A stretch of DNA of 64,000 nt, taken from positions 32,801 through 96,800 of the forward strand of contig ML210258.1 in the NCBI GenBank assembly GCA_004369085.1. Reading direction: 5' to 3'. The notes below the pieces were generated by a model that worked only from the letters and a program-made list of their open reading frames with translations, was not told the origin of the DNA and did not search any database. Source of the stretch: Coprinopsis marcescibilis (Eukaryota; Basidiomycota; Agaricomycetes; Agaricales; Psathyrellaceae). A program made the translations under genes and the position numbers. Of this stretch, positions 1 to 10,766 are shown one piece after another (the first letter of the stretch is position 1; each line of letters begins with the position of its first letter).

Positions 1-706
1 TTGCTGGAATGGCTGATCGACCGACGCTGGTTGATAACAATACCTGGAACAATAGTAAGGTCTCGTTAACTAACCGGTTTTCATCTGGTCTGATCATTTT
101 GAACCCTAATAGCCCATATTGCAACTGTTGGCAAAGCAATGTCCAGCTCGGAAGAAAAGGCATACCCCATCCTCCGCAAACACGACGTTGAGTACGTCCT
201 TGTCATCTTTGGTGGCTTGATTGGCTACTCGGGAGATGATATCAACAAGTTCTTGTGGATGGTCCGTATCGCTCAAGGTGTATGGCCGGATGAGATCCAA
301 GAGTCAAACTACTTCACTCCACGAGGCGAATACAAGATCGACGAGAATGCGTCCAAGACTATGAAGGAGAGTTTGATGTATAAGATGTCCTATTACCGGT
401 ATGCTTGTCCCTTTTCCTAAAATCTCTGCAACCAAATACTGACATCCGATATCCTCTAGATTCGCAGAGGTATTTGGCCCCCAACAAGCTGTTGACCGTG
501 TCCGGCAACAACCTGTACCCAAAACACCCATCACTCTCGACTACCTCGACGAAGCATACACAACTGAAAACTGGATCGTCCGTATCTACCAGGTCAAGAA
601 GGAAGACTCCCTGGGACGAGACCTGAAGAATGCGAATGCGTTTGCGACTGGGAAGAAGGGCAAGAAGAGCAAACCGCAGCCGAGACGAAGGGCACTTGTA
701 GCATGA
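1..706 (+). CDS. STT3: STT3, oligosaccharyltransferase catalytic subunit (3' part)
   Basis: Catalytic subunit of the ER oligosaccharyltransferase, which transfers the lipid-linked glycan to Asn in nascent secretory proteins. Only the last 194 residues lie in the window; the gene runs off the left edge. Exons 1-54, 113-398 and 460-706 join in frame. The first codons encode [18 protein letters not shown], the stretch that follows the WWDYG catalytic motif in eukaryotic STT3, so that motif lies just outside. Exon 2 carries the near-invariant run from [20 protein letters not shown] through GEYKID to MYKMSYYR. The end is a lysine-rich cytosolic-type tail ([13 protein letters not shown]). Identity is very secure from the conserved lumenal domain; nothing looks broken. 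Confidence 0.96.
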
Positions 707-1162
707 TGAGTGATATGCAGTGTGTAATTCTTAATTTATACACGAGATTCGGACATTTTCTGCGGATTGCGTTGGGGAAGTATGGCAGGAACTGAGCCAC
801 AAACGTTAGGACTTCGGAGTGGGGTTGCAAGCTCTACGGTACTTGTCTCCGATCGAATGGATTGATGATGACGACAGAAGCGCGAGCCCCTGTTGCAAGA
901 TGGGTCCCTTATAGTCCCTCATCATAGTATGGGGTCGCTGTCATTCCTCTGTTTACTGCAAGAGGCAGTGTTTGAAACTGACAGACCGGGGCGGTTGTTT
1001 CCGGCTGTACGGGGCAGTGTACCACCCAGCCCTCAAGGCCTCACTACACTCGCCTCGAAGTCTTCTAGTGACTGACCACATCTGTCCTCAACTGGCCCTC
1101 GCTAGCACAACCGATCTCTTCGCGATTTGACTACCCGACTAGTGCATATCTGAACGTCGAAC
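707..1162. other. intergenic, 456 bp
   Basis: Between the STT3 stop and the next small gene. I see no convincing coding or RNA feature. It should hold the STT3 terminator and the promoter of the next gene. Confidence 0.4.
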
Positions 1163-1790
1163 ATGGGTTGGATGCCGGATTCAGACCCAGAGGACCTGCC
1201 AGTGCCACCGTTGAAAGGCAAAAAGGCCACCCGCCGTTCAAGGAGACCTCGACCAAAGCCGTACGTACCTATATCTACCAGCTACTTTCAAAAGTTACAT
1301 AATTGAGGCTCAAACTTGGGCCTTTGTGTCCAGGGAAGGACCGTCAAAGCAAGACGGCGCTTACAACCCAAGCGGGGCTATTGATGCCATCGATTCTGAG
1401 ACACTCAGCGATCTCGGCGAACTGGAATGGCTTGTCGAGAGCAATGCAACATGCAGCTCAGTCGAGGGATACCAACGGAATGGCCAGTAAGTGCATTCAG
1501 GGAACGTCATGCAGGCAAGCTTAGGGCTGATTCCGGAAAGATCTCAAATCCGCTGGGAGGCCCGAGGCCCGAATTGTCCGGTTTCTAAGAACGAGGGGGA
1601 CAAAGGGCCAGCTGCTCTCGCAACAGGCGCTTCTACCAATAAGCCTGCAACTAAGATGTCCGTTATCGTCGTGAGCGACAGTGATAGCGACGACAGTAGC
1701 TGCAACGGTCATTCAAAAATGACCGTCGCCCGGAAGACTGCGACATGTCCTGCTAACGCAAGGAAACTGAAGAAAGCGCGACAAACTTAA
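1163..1790 (+). CDS. small basic orphan protein with C-terminal SUMO-interaction-like tail (family member 1)
   Basis: Not matched to a known family. Best model: 1163-1260, 1334-1486, 1541-1790 (166 residues); the last acceptor could instead be at 1520, adding eight residues. The N terminus is acidic/proline-rich, then basic with an AT-hook-like RRSRRPRPKP just before intron 1. Exon 2 reads PEGPSKQDGAYNPSG and is acidic. Near the C terminus is MSVIVVSDSDSDDSS, a hydrophobic V/I core followed by alternating S/D, the layout of a phospho-dependent SUMO-interacting motif, then a Lys/Arg-rich end. The same tail recurs at 2361-3243 and 39559-40474, and a broken copy lies at 38142-38579. A nuclear, DNA- or SUMO-associated role is inference only. 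Confidence 0.55.
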
Positions 1791-2360
1791 ATATACTCAC
1801 TTTACAACTTTCTATTGCTAATATGCAAAGGGTCATGGACTGGTATCAAGGTCTTTCCGCTCTGTATGGATTGTTTTATATCCTTAATCTTGCTATCTCC
1901 GACTTAGGTTGAAATACCAGGGCTTCTTAGTACCCTCTCTTTCTATGCACATATTGGTCGAGTAAGGTGAACAACCCTGCATAATTCGATCATCGAGGCT
2001 TTACTCATTCTCGAAGTAAGGTTAGGGTGTGGGAGTGGATTTACAACGCGACACGACGGAGGCTCACTCATACGGATGAAGCGTCGGAACTCCACTTCCT
2101 CTGTAGTGATCAGGACCACCGCCTTCGGTTGTGCCGCACACTGGACGCCCACTGTCGGAAGCATACTATATACCACGATGTGCACGGCCTCGCGAAGGTT
2201 GATCCCTGTGGGCTTGCCGGATTCAATTGAAAGTCGAATAAAAGGGTATCTGACGAGTGTTGTGCCCCTCACACTCTTCTCCTCAAGTCAACCACCGCCA
2301 ACGCATTTAACCTCGGTCGCACCGTCTTGAACATCTATACCTTCTTTCAGCATTATAATT
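1791..2360. other. intergenic, 570 bp
   Basis: Between two members of the SDSD-tail family on the same strand. Short ORFs on both strands look like chance readings; nothing else recognised. Confidence 0.4.
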
Positions 2361-3243
2361 ATGGGAAAAGTGCATGGAGATGACAGCATGCGTAATACAC
2401 GCCGTCCAAAGCCACAACCGTCCGTACCGCCCAACTTGCCTCCACTGCTCCTGCTGATCAAACCATGCGCTGACAGGGAACGGCTTCCAAAGACAGAGAG
2501 AGCTAGCAACATCGATGTTGGATCCATCGCGTTCTCAGATGACAGTGAGATAGGCGACCTGGATTTAGATGTGGCGCTCAAGGATCTTGAACGACACTTG
2601 TACCAAAAAGATCGGAATAGGCGAGTCTCCTTTCTTATCCAAGGTCACCGGTCAACCCGCGAACTCAATCTGGGGTACTTTCCTTTGACTCTTTGACTAT
2701 CTATCAGGGCACGAGCACGGGCAAATACCAAGCCTCGAGTGACTGGGTCGGCCGCAATTGGTCGCCCTCCAAGCAAGCCTATGCTCAAATCGACGGTCGG
2801 TTGCAGTAATAACCGTTGTATGACCAACATCTGACACAGCAAATTGCATGCGCAGGATGACCATGTTAATGTGATCTCGGGCGGAGAAGAGGGAGAGATT
2901 GAATATCCTCGGGGAACATATAGTAGGATCACCAAAGAAGATGGTAAATTGAAGCAAGCAGGCCAAAAGATTAAAGCTTCTGTCAAAGGGAAAGCAGCAG
3001 GAAGAAACCATTCTGTAAGCCTACCGTGATCAATTCCAACTCCGTCTGAGATATACTGAAAACACTCCGACATAGATGCACCAATCAACATCTGGCCCTC
3101 ACAGTTCGGAAATAAATGGCTCTGATGGTGAAGAGGTCAATTCACCGCCGTTTCTTCCCCGACGAGGCTTCAAAAATGCGCGCATTTCCTCTCAAGCTCG
3201 CAGGAACGTCGTTATTATAGTTAGTGATAGCGATGACGAATGA
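2361..3243 (+). CDS. small orphan protein with C-terminal SUMO-interaction-like tail (family member 2)
   Basis: Best model: 2361-2674, 2716-2805, 2840-3014, 3076-3243, 248 residues. The first intron is only 41 bases with a weak acceptor; an alternative donor near 2624 with acceptor at 2707 also keeps frame. The N terminus carries the basic TRRPKP also seen in member 1, followed by an acidic segment (SDDSEIGDLDLDV). The last exon encodes an NGSDGEE block and ends exactly in RRNVVIIVSDSDDE. That end closely matches RRNAIIVVSDSDSDE in the gene at 39559-40474, which also has an NG-S-x3-E block upstream, so the two are homologous rather than merely similar in composition. No enzymatic domain is visible. 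Function unknown; the tail suggests SUMO binding by analogy. Confidence 0.55.
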
Positions 3244-4306
3244 CAATTCCAGACACCCCGGGCCCTGTGCACTTGGGGTCTTGCAGACAGAGCCAGAAGT
3301 GGCGGCACGCTTTGAAATCTTTCAGTTCCGATCGGACTCAAAACAGCTTCCCTGAAGCGGCGCAGTAATAACATAGAAGATACGATAAACGGACCGAAGA
3401 AAGTCTAATAGGTGGTTGACCTGCTTTGAGGGACTCTTCGCAACACAAGGGCTTCGAGAGTAAATCTTGCCCTCCGACTCAGACTAAGTATTAAGGACAG
3501 AGGCAAATTTATAGGCGCCTAGTAATAAATTCGGAAGTCGCCCGGATATTGTCTGACTGGCAAACATCCCAGATCGTGGTAGCTTATCGTGTAAAGTTAG
3601 ATGGGTTTACAACTGTGATTCAGCAATACCAATACAAGCTATCAGGAACTCTCTTACCCATCCGTTTTGGAGTGTTTTCTCCCCATGGGGCTGAGACTCG
3701 AGTAGACTTTGTCAACGTAGAATTGGCCGCAGTCAGTCGAAAGTGTGAGGGGAAATATTGTTGATGGGCTCACGGACTGCTCTGCGGGGCAATATTGGCA
3801 GTCAATTTTACGGTGGTAAGACCTTGGACCAAGATCTTGCAGTTCAAAAGTTGAGGGTGTGAAGCACAAAGGTGTGGTTCAGTCCCTTAATCCGCCAGGC
3901 CCTTATTTATGCAAGTATGAACTCCACCATACCAAGCCACATTGACCACGAGAACAGAAATAGCAGCTGATAATAGTGATGGCCATGTAACATATATTCC
4001 AGGAGGCAAAGGAAAACGATGGTGCAGTCACTCCGTGGGACACTTACCTGCACGCTACAGCTGCGCAGAGTACAGAAAAAGAATAGCGTTCGATCGATAT
4101 GATAGCTCATCAACGGCGTGACCATTCCAATACATGACTAGCTGAATTAGGCGCCAGAATGACCATCCACCATGAATCGCAGCCTTCATGTATGCTCAGA
4201 CAACGTCTGTGGCAACCAGCAAAGAACGGAAAGATTAACGGGGTGTTAAGCTGTGTACCTATATACAATAGGTGTGAAACACCTGATGTGCAAAAGGTTC
4301 AAGGGA
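3244..4306. other. intergenic, 1.06 kb
   Basis: No gene I can support. Short ORFs here have no recognisable domains and no coherent splice pattern. Confidence 0.4.
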
Positions 4307-4404
4307 GGCCCAGTCCCTGAGTCGAACAGGGCGCATCGCTGTGCGGGCAAACCTGGCACCAGGTCAGCCCGCACTAATGGCGTTAACCGCTACGCTACCG
4401 GGCC
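4307..4404 (-). other. tRNA-like element with internal hairpin (possible tRNA-derived SINE or tRNA pseudogene)
   Basis: On the minus strand a 7-bp acceptor-like stem (GGCCCGG with CTGGGCC), T8-A9, a D arm with 4-bp stem GCGT/ACGC and loop containing GG, and a T arm (CCCTG, TTCGACT, CAGGG) are all present, so Pol III A- and B-box-like sequences exist. One unpaired base sits between T arm and acceptor, and the centre is about 25 bases too long. Instead of a normal anticodon arm it has a strong hairpin (TGCGGGC/GCCCGCA enclosing ACCTG/CAGGT). I could not fold it as a functional tRNA with a normal intron. A SINE head or decayed tRNA are the alternatives. Confidence 0.4.
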
Positions 4405-6194
4405 ATGTCAAGCTCGAAGTGTTATCCGATAATGACCATGCAAGGATTGATCTAATAGCTCCATCCCCGATTTGATCCACTCTCCGAGGTTCTTTGCGGC
4501 CAAGCTGGCGCGCAGCATCCTCGAGTCTTCCAATACTGTCACTGACCTTATAATGCGAGGATACTGGCGCAGAAACCTTTTTGTAAGCTGGTCCTACAGG
4601 CGAGAGAATCCAGAGTTTGGAGCAGGGTTTCCTAAACACCACACTGTTCCGATACAGGCGTTACTTTGAAGGAAAGAACCGTACACCCTCGCCATCAGGA
4701 ATCGCAATAATCTGTGCCCTATTGGTCTTGGCGAGGATTGTAATCGCCGTCCGTAGCAGCGGGAGAGGGACGTTTGACAGAGGGGAAGGAACCGGGGGAT
4801 CCGTGATCTCATAAAAGGTAAGAATTGTGTTCATTTGCCCCGTGGAGTCAGCCTATAAGGAGTGTATGTCAAAGGAGCGTGTCGTCTCTGGAGGTTATGC
4901 GTACCCATTGATGCAAAGTTTCAGCCCATTCTTCCGGCAATCGCCAGTACACCAGGACTGAACGAGTTTGCCTTGGAGGATCGTACGCGGCCACGTTCTT
5001 TTCCACTAGTTTGGCGATGAGCTTGGACAAATACGCAGATTGGATTCTCCCTGAAAGTATCGACGGTGCTGGTCAGAGATTCACATATGATGTGTTCCAC
5101 CTTGAGTCGCTCACGATTTATACGTTCATTCCGCAGTACCTCGTCCCATTCTCCGCCCTTATCTTCCGAATCATCGACTCTCAGTGTGAACAGCTTCCTA
5201 TGTCGAGCGTAAGACAGGAGCAGTCGAATCCATTGTTCTTCTACGATCGCCTGGGTGGCTGGGTTTGGTTGTTGTCTGGACAGCCTTCAACTACACAATC
5301 GGTAGAAGGTGTATACCAACACTGACGTGAAGAAAGGGGGGGCAGAGTGAATTGAAGGCAGTAAGAACCCTGATGATATGATTTAGATAAAAGTATCGCG
5401 GTACAGCGAGACTTCACGAACCTGATGGTGTGGTATGAGGGGAAAGAGACATGTTCTCGAAACTGATCGCGGCAGCCATCGGTTTACTCATGATACCGAT
5501 CGCTGTTGATGGCGGTGATGTGACGACATTCTTGAAGAAGGTATCCCACTAAGGTATTCCACTTTTGTTTTCCTTTCATCCTTTCGACTCTCGAGTCGGG
5601 ACACACCTCTTAAGATCGATATCTACAACCTATTTCAATGAACGGGTAAGCACCGAATATAACAGAGGAATCATCTTGACCTCATCTTCTGAATCAACTT
5701 CGTTGACACCGGTGAAAATCCTGTGTTTCTTAATAGACATGCCGCAGAACCGAAGGCAATAGTCTGTACAGAGCCGTGAACTGCAGCCACGCTGAATGTG
5801 CCTTCACGTGTGACATCGCTCGGACTTGTCGGTACCGCCCGTTGTAAATTTCAATTTCTCACTTCGCCGGGGTACAGGTGCCAGTGGACAGCTTCGGGGT
5901 CTTGTGAACATTGATATGTACCCAGCAGAGTACAGGCATTTAAGCACAGTAGATAACTGTGAGTAGCTGATTAAAATACGGTTATTCTAATGTTTCTAGT
6001 TTTCCGAATTTTAAGCGCCGATATTGTGTCATCGACTCGGCGGCTGTGCAGCAATATCCGAGCGAATCATGATAAACAAGCTGGGAATCCCACTCGTTCT
6101 CTTATCCATCATCATCATACAAGCCAGAAAACTCCGCCTTAGCGCAAACTACCTTACTCTTCACGTTTGTCTAGCGTCGAACAAGAATACCAGG
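4405..6194. other. gene-poor stretch, 1.79 kb
   Basis: No supported gene. A 33-codon ORF at 5451-5552 (+) begins with a signal-peptide-like MFSKLIAAAIGLLMIPIAVD, but it is too short and isolated to call. The ORF at 5011-5325 (+) has no recognisable domain. This may be decayed sequence. Confidence 0.35.
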
Positions 6195-6595
6195 ATGGCT
6201 TCCACTGCTGCACCTGTCGATCAGCTGCTGTGCGTATATTCCTTGGATTTGATCAGACTTTGATAAGGGAGACCTGACCTAGCGCCTCCATTTGGATTAG
6301 TGATCCTGCTCACGAAAATGGCAGTCAGGGAGTTGATATTCCGCCTAGAGGAGCTGATCAAGGAGTCAAAGAGTGCGTGCTTTGTATCGCCCCTACTTAC
6401 CACTGATCGTGGCGGTATTATCATGGCAGTGACGAAGATGAAGATGGAGATGACCTCTCCAGTGTCGACCCCAATAACTTGTACGGCTGGGACCCAGGCT
6501 TGATAGGCGCATTACTAATTCACAGTTACAGGTCTGGTCGTGGTCCACGAAATCCCCAAAGTCATACCACGCAGTCAGACGGAAAGAAGAAATAA
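6195..6595 (+). CDS. tiny orphan protein, tandem paralogue 1
   Basis: Four exons, 6195-6229, 6283-6372, 6430-6480 and 6532-6595, encode 79 residues without cysteines or membrane segments. The middle is acidic (DDEDEDGDDLSS), followed by VDPNNL, then a basic tail with RGPRNPQ and a KKK end. Support comes from the paralogue at 7361-7823: both share the exon 1 end (DQLL), a donor read as GCT-GTGCGTATT in each, an IPPRG/LHPRG block at the end of exon 2, a D-rich exon 3 ending in xDPxxL, and a last exon with RGP and terminal Lys. Intron 1 is alignable at the nucleotide level between the copies. Function unknown; no homology recognised. Confidence 0.6.
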
Positions 6596-7360
6596 TACTA
6601 CTCCCTGGCATCTCCAACCATTTAGCCAACCATCCAGCATTTATGTTTCTAATATAACTTCATGATTGGGACTTGGACTTTGTGCACCAGTTTTGATTCC
6701 TGCTGCTACTGTTGAGTCGAAGATTCGAGGCAATACTATAGCTTGTTTCCTGACCAGACGCTACCCGGGTCGGTCGAAGAGGGCGAAGGGCTATGTCAGT
6801 GACCTCAGCAGGCCTTCAAGTTTCAACAAAGTCTCCTTGAGACAATGATGGTGAACCATGGTGGTCTTGATATTCGCGCGTTTCAGCCCTCGAGGTTTGT
6901 ATGTGGCTGGGGAGATATAACGGTCCACGGAGCAATTGCGCAGCATACAGCCACTCCACCAGCTCTCGCAGTTGTGTTCGTCAGACCTCTTGCCACTTTA
7001 TGAGAAGACCACGACCATGAGGCAACAAATTCCGGGAAACATATATCAGTTCAATAAGCAACTACATACGTTCTCTAACAAAGACCGTACAGTGAAACTT
7101 TCTGATGCTCTAATACCAACACTCCGACACTCCATTGTTTGCTCTCTCATTCTGTGACTCACACTTCAGGCTAGCGGGGGGCTGTGCATGCCAGACTATT
7201 TGAACGATGAGTAGGACGGGCCCACAGCCTTACAACTCCTCACCCACTCTCATCCAGAGCCAGGATCTATTCATATAAGAGAACTCCATCTTTCTCAAGC
7301 GCTACCTTCAACATTCTCACCGACCACTTGCTCTACGTTCCCACCAAGAAGATACTAGCC
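6596..7360. other. intergenic between tandem paralogues, 765 bp
   Basis: No gene seen. A TATA-like TATAAG at 7274-7279 lies 82 bases before the ATG of the second paralogue. Confidence 0.4.
7274..7279 (+). promoter_or_regulatory. TATA-like box before tiny paralogue 2
   Basis: TATAAG, 87 bases from its start to the start codon at 7361, a usual spacing for fungal TATA promoters. Sequence evidence only. Confidence 0.4.
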
Positions 7361-7823
7361 ATGAGCTGCGTAGTTGACACATCTATCGATATCGTTAGCA
7401 ACAGAGACCAACTGCTGTGCGTATTTTTCTTGGAATTGATTGGATTATGAGAGCTGAGGTCCCGTCGGGCTTTTGTCAGTGTTTCTGCCACTGGAACAGA
7501 GGGCGAAGCGCATGGTCATGGCGATCAGGGACAAGATTTACACCCCAGAGGATCTCGCCAAGTTGACGACAGGTGAGTGCTTGAGTGGATCTCTCCCGTC
7601 TATGCTGACCAGAGTCAATGGTACCATCAGCGGCGACAGCGAAGTTGACCCCCTTGCTAAGTTGGACCCCAGAGTCAACCGTGACATCCTGTAAGTACGC
7701 GTTTTCGTTTTCGAGGATGCTATTTGATCTATACATCGCTAACCAACATACAGGGACCCTCGAGGCCCAAAGACTCAACAAACCCATGTGCCCCCGCCCC
7801 CCAAGAATGGCACGAAGAAGTGA
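7361..7823 (+). CDS. tiny orphan protein, tandem paralogue 2
   Basis: Exons 7361-7416, 7480-7572, 7613-7690 and 7754-7823 encode 98 residues. All four exon boundaries correspond to those of the gene at 6195-6595, with the same intron phases. Conserved points are DQLL at the exon 1/2 junction, HPRG near the end of exon 2, KLDPRV in exon 3 and the last-exon RGPK followed by QQTHVPPPPK and terminal KK. The N terminus (MSCVVDTSIDIV) is longer and unlike the first copy. The exon interiors have drifted much more than the gene architecture. I know no family for it; a small nuclear or intrinsically disordered protein is possible. Confidence 0.6.
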
Positions 7824-8407
7824 TAGAGATAGAGATAGTAGAACTCTGCTTCTTATGCAGTCACATAGCTTGGAACACTCAGGACAAACAATGTAGCCTT
7901 TACTTATTTGCGCGTACCCTACTGTATTAATCACTTCCGTGTCTGATGTAGCTGGACCCACTTGCGTATTGATATTTAAATCAACTTTAGCCTTTTCTTT
8001 ACAGTATGTATCCCTAATTTAAGTGCAAGAAAACCATCCTCCCCTCGTCCCTGCAGTTTAGCCGATCAGTGACTCGTGAGTGCGTCATAATAAGCCCACC
8101 TAGAATCTGAGTCACAGTCGTTACTTGTCACTGAGAAATGGTATGGGGTATCGCCCGGAGTGTGCTGATTGCTCACGGAAAGCCCGTGTTGGCTGTTCCG
8201 GTCGTGCTCAACTGCAAGTTCCATGGATAATAGCAGTGGCACAAGATAGGGGTCATCCCATCAAAAGCTAAACAAACCCAAGCATCGCGTGTCAGACGCG
8301 TCGGAAACTCATGGTTAGACAACGTTGCCAACAACAGCCTCTATATGTTTTCTGCGTCTCGGCTCGTTTCTCTGCTTCTGACAACCTCATAGCCCCTCCA
8401 AACTACC
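7824..8407. other. intergenic, 584 bp
   Basis: No coding or RNA feature supported. Contains the presumed promoter of the RING gene; a weak TATAT lies about 65 bases before its ATG. Confidence 0.4.
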
Positions 8408-9816
8408 ATGACAGTATCTGCCACTTGCCAGATCTGTTATTCCACATACCCACTTGAAAAGTTTAGAATCTTACCTTGCGGTGAGTCAGCGGCGTCGAGT
8501 GTGCCAGCCTAACGAAGACAAGGACTCGCTGCTTACGCCTGGTTGCTTTTGGTTTTGTTTAGGGCATGGCTTCTGTGAAACGTGTACGCCGCAAATATCA
8601 GTCGTGCCCAACTCTCGGGGTACCCGAATAGACTGCCCATGCTGTCGGGAAAGAGTCAGGAAGGACCTCGTCTCCAGGGGAGTCTTCCTGGAGATAGTTG
8701 AATCGAGGAAGGCGTTTACGACGCACTTTGTTGAGGGCATGAGCAAAATGGACGAGAGCGCAGCCGTCGGAAGTGTCAGGAAGGCGGTTGAGAAGATGGA
8801 CAAGGGAGCCAAAGTCTGCAAAGGAGATGCCGAATTATTGGTCAGTAGGCATTTTTGGCCGATTTTTTCTACTAGAAATAACACTCGGGTAATAGGCACA
8901 GCTGCTCAGCTCTACAGAAGACTTCAAAACCAGGGTCATCCCCATGTTCGAAAAGGCTCGAACACATGACGAGGAACTCGAGACTGTGCGCAGGGAGATA
9001 AGGGAGGAAAAGGCACAGAAGGTGGCTCTGCAGGAGCAACTAGCGAGGGCGTATGCGTTGTTGAACACCGAGAGGCACGATAATAGTCGCATCAGGGCTG
9101 AGGCCGCAGAAGCAGAGAAGCTCGCAAACGAAGTCACCCTGGCTGCGGAGGAGGTGAAGGACAAATGGGTAAAACTTCAGGAAGAGCATGCGAGCTACAG
9201 AAAAATCGCTTCAGACCTCGACGCTGATAAAAGGAGAATCGCCGACCAACGCGATAGAAACGCAGCTGCTGTGAGTTTCCCTCGTGTTTCTGGTCCCGGT
9301 CTACGTTTGCTAAACCCAGCCGTCTTACAGGCCCGTTCGTCGAAAGACAAATGTCGAGCACTCAAGCAGCAGGTTTCTGACCTACAGAAGCAGCTGGAAC
9401 TAGCTCAGCAAAGACAGCAATATAGCGCACCGGCGTCTCCAGTGGCACGCCCACCACAACCCCAGGTAGGCTATTGAGTTCGCTCCATCGGAACGACCTG
9501 ACAATGTCTGCCTTAGGATTACGAAGGGGATTTCTTGAATAACGAATCGGGAACTTCCCGATATCTCTTGAAGCGCCTACCTGTTGACGAAAACAGTTTT
9601 GAGGTGGAGGGAATCGCGAGGCCGCTATTCTCATCGGACTGGAACCTTGAAGCCAGAGGTAAGAATGTAACAAAGAATATAACCTACGGTCTTCTTAAGA
9701 AGGCCCGACCGGTTCTGCAAACACATCGGCGCGTAACAAACCCACTTCGCCTTGATTCCAAAGGCCACCCGACAACCGCTATACAAGTTGGACCAAAGCG
9801 AACGGTGAAAGTCTGA
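8408..9816 (+). CDS. RING-finger, coiled-coil protein (putative E3 ubiquitin ligase)
   Basis: Exons 8408-8480, 8563-8840, 8896-9270, 9331-9465 and 9517-9816 join in frame to 386 residues. A C3HC4 RING lies at the N terminus: C7-x2-C10, C24-G-H26-x2-C29-x2-C32 and C49-P-x-C52. Intron 1 splits the Gly codon of the CGH motif. Residues of exon 3 form a long Glu/Lys/Ala-rich coiled coil (ELETVRREIREEKAQKVAL and onward), exon 4 adds a Gln-rich segment, and the C-terminal 100 residues are basic and unfamiliar. The same plan (N-terminal RING with CGH split by intron 1, then coiled coil) is used by the gene at 12277-13316. RING proteins of this form usually act as E3 ligases; the substrate is unknown. 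Confidence 0.82.
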
Positions 9817-10056
9817 AACGGTATACTATAACGAATCCCCAGGTCGGGTGTGCAATGATATGTATCGTCATCTTAACTATCTGTATCTATTAGTCTCTTG
9901 CTTATTGTTGGGCACATACCGGACAATCCTTGCTTTCATGTTATCTCACGCTGTGCAAATGTATTTTGTTTCCGATGAGAAGATGGAGAAAGGCGTATGC
10001 CATAGAAGTCAGGTGCATAATGGACATGTGGTACAATGTGATGGAAGGCATAACAT

Positions 10057-10766
10057 TTATTTCTGGAGAGCAGTAATAAGCAACAGCCGATATTGTGCAA
10101 ATGACGACGCTCACCAAAATGATACCATCGAATCTCTGCTTGAACCAGGCCTGGGTGTCGTCCTTCTTCACTTTATGTTGGAACCCAATGCGTGCCTTCT
10201 TGGCCCTCCTCTTCGCTACCCGTGCACCTGGACGACCCATCACGACGAAGAAGTCCATACCGAAAATACCGATGGTGGGGTCGTATCGGGCGCCCAAATC
10301 GATGTGTTCTTGGATACCGAAACCGAAGTTACCAGTCTCCGAGAAGTTCTTGCGCCTCAGCTCGTACTCCTTGACCTTCAACCCACGCTCCAGAATCTCC
10401 TCAGCCTTGGGGCCACGGATGGTGACATGGACAGCGATTTTTTCGTTACGTCGGATACCGAACGTTCGGACGGTGTAGCGGGCTTTTGAGGTGACGGGTG
10501 TTTGTCCGGTAAGCTGTTCCAAGACTTTTGAGGCACGGGTGAGTCGATCACCAGATTCACCGACGGAGATGTCTGTTGGGAGGACAGGGATTAGCGACGA
10601 CGTTGAGGATGCTGAATTTATTGCAACGCACTGATCACGAGTTTGTCGATGCGGAGGTCCCGCATAGAGTTGGTCGGTGTCGTCTTTTGGTCGGCCTAAT
10701 TTGAACGGACAAGGGGTCAGTCTTCATCGTTCCTGAAATGAGCAATAGTTCGTCTAGACTGACCAT
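10057..10766 (-). CDS. RPL11: 60S ribosomal protein L11 (uL5)
   Basis: Ribosomal protein uL5 of the large subunit, part of the central protuberance and 5S RNP. Minus-strand exons 10764-10766, 10632-10695, 10115-10572 and 10057-10062 give 176 residues, the family's usual length. Hallmarks include [59 protein letters not shown] and [20 protein letters not shown]. The first coding exon is the ATG codon alone and the last holds only Lys and the stop; both joins restore known protein ends. Exceptionally well conserved; no doubt about identity. The long plus-strand ORF opposite is a shadow. Confidence 0.97.

Noticed and set aside
4364..4642. Minus-strand ORF of 92 codons
   Set aside because: Overlaps the tRNA-like element, has no domain and no splice partners; probably chance.
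9848..10489. Long plus-strand ORF of 213 codons
   Set aside because: It lies antisense to the main RPL11 exon, which is unmistakable; the plus-strand frame is a shadow of a highly codon-biased gene.
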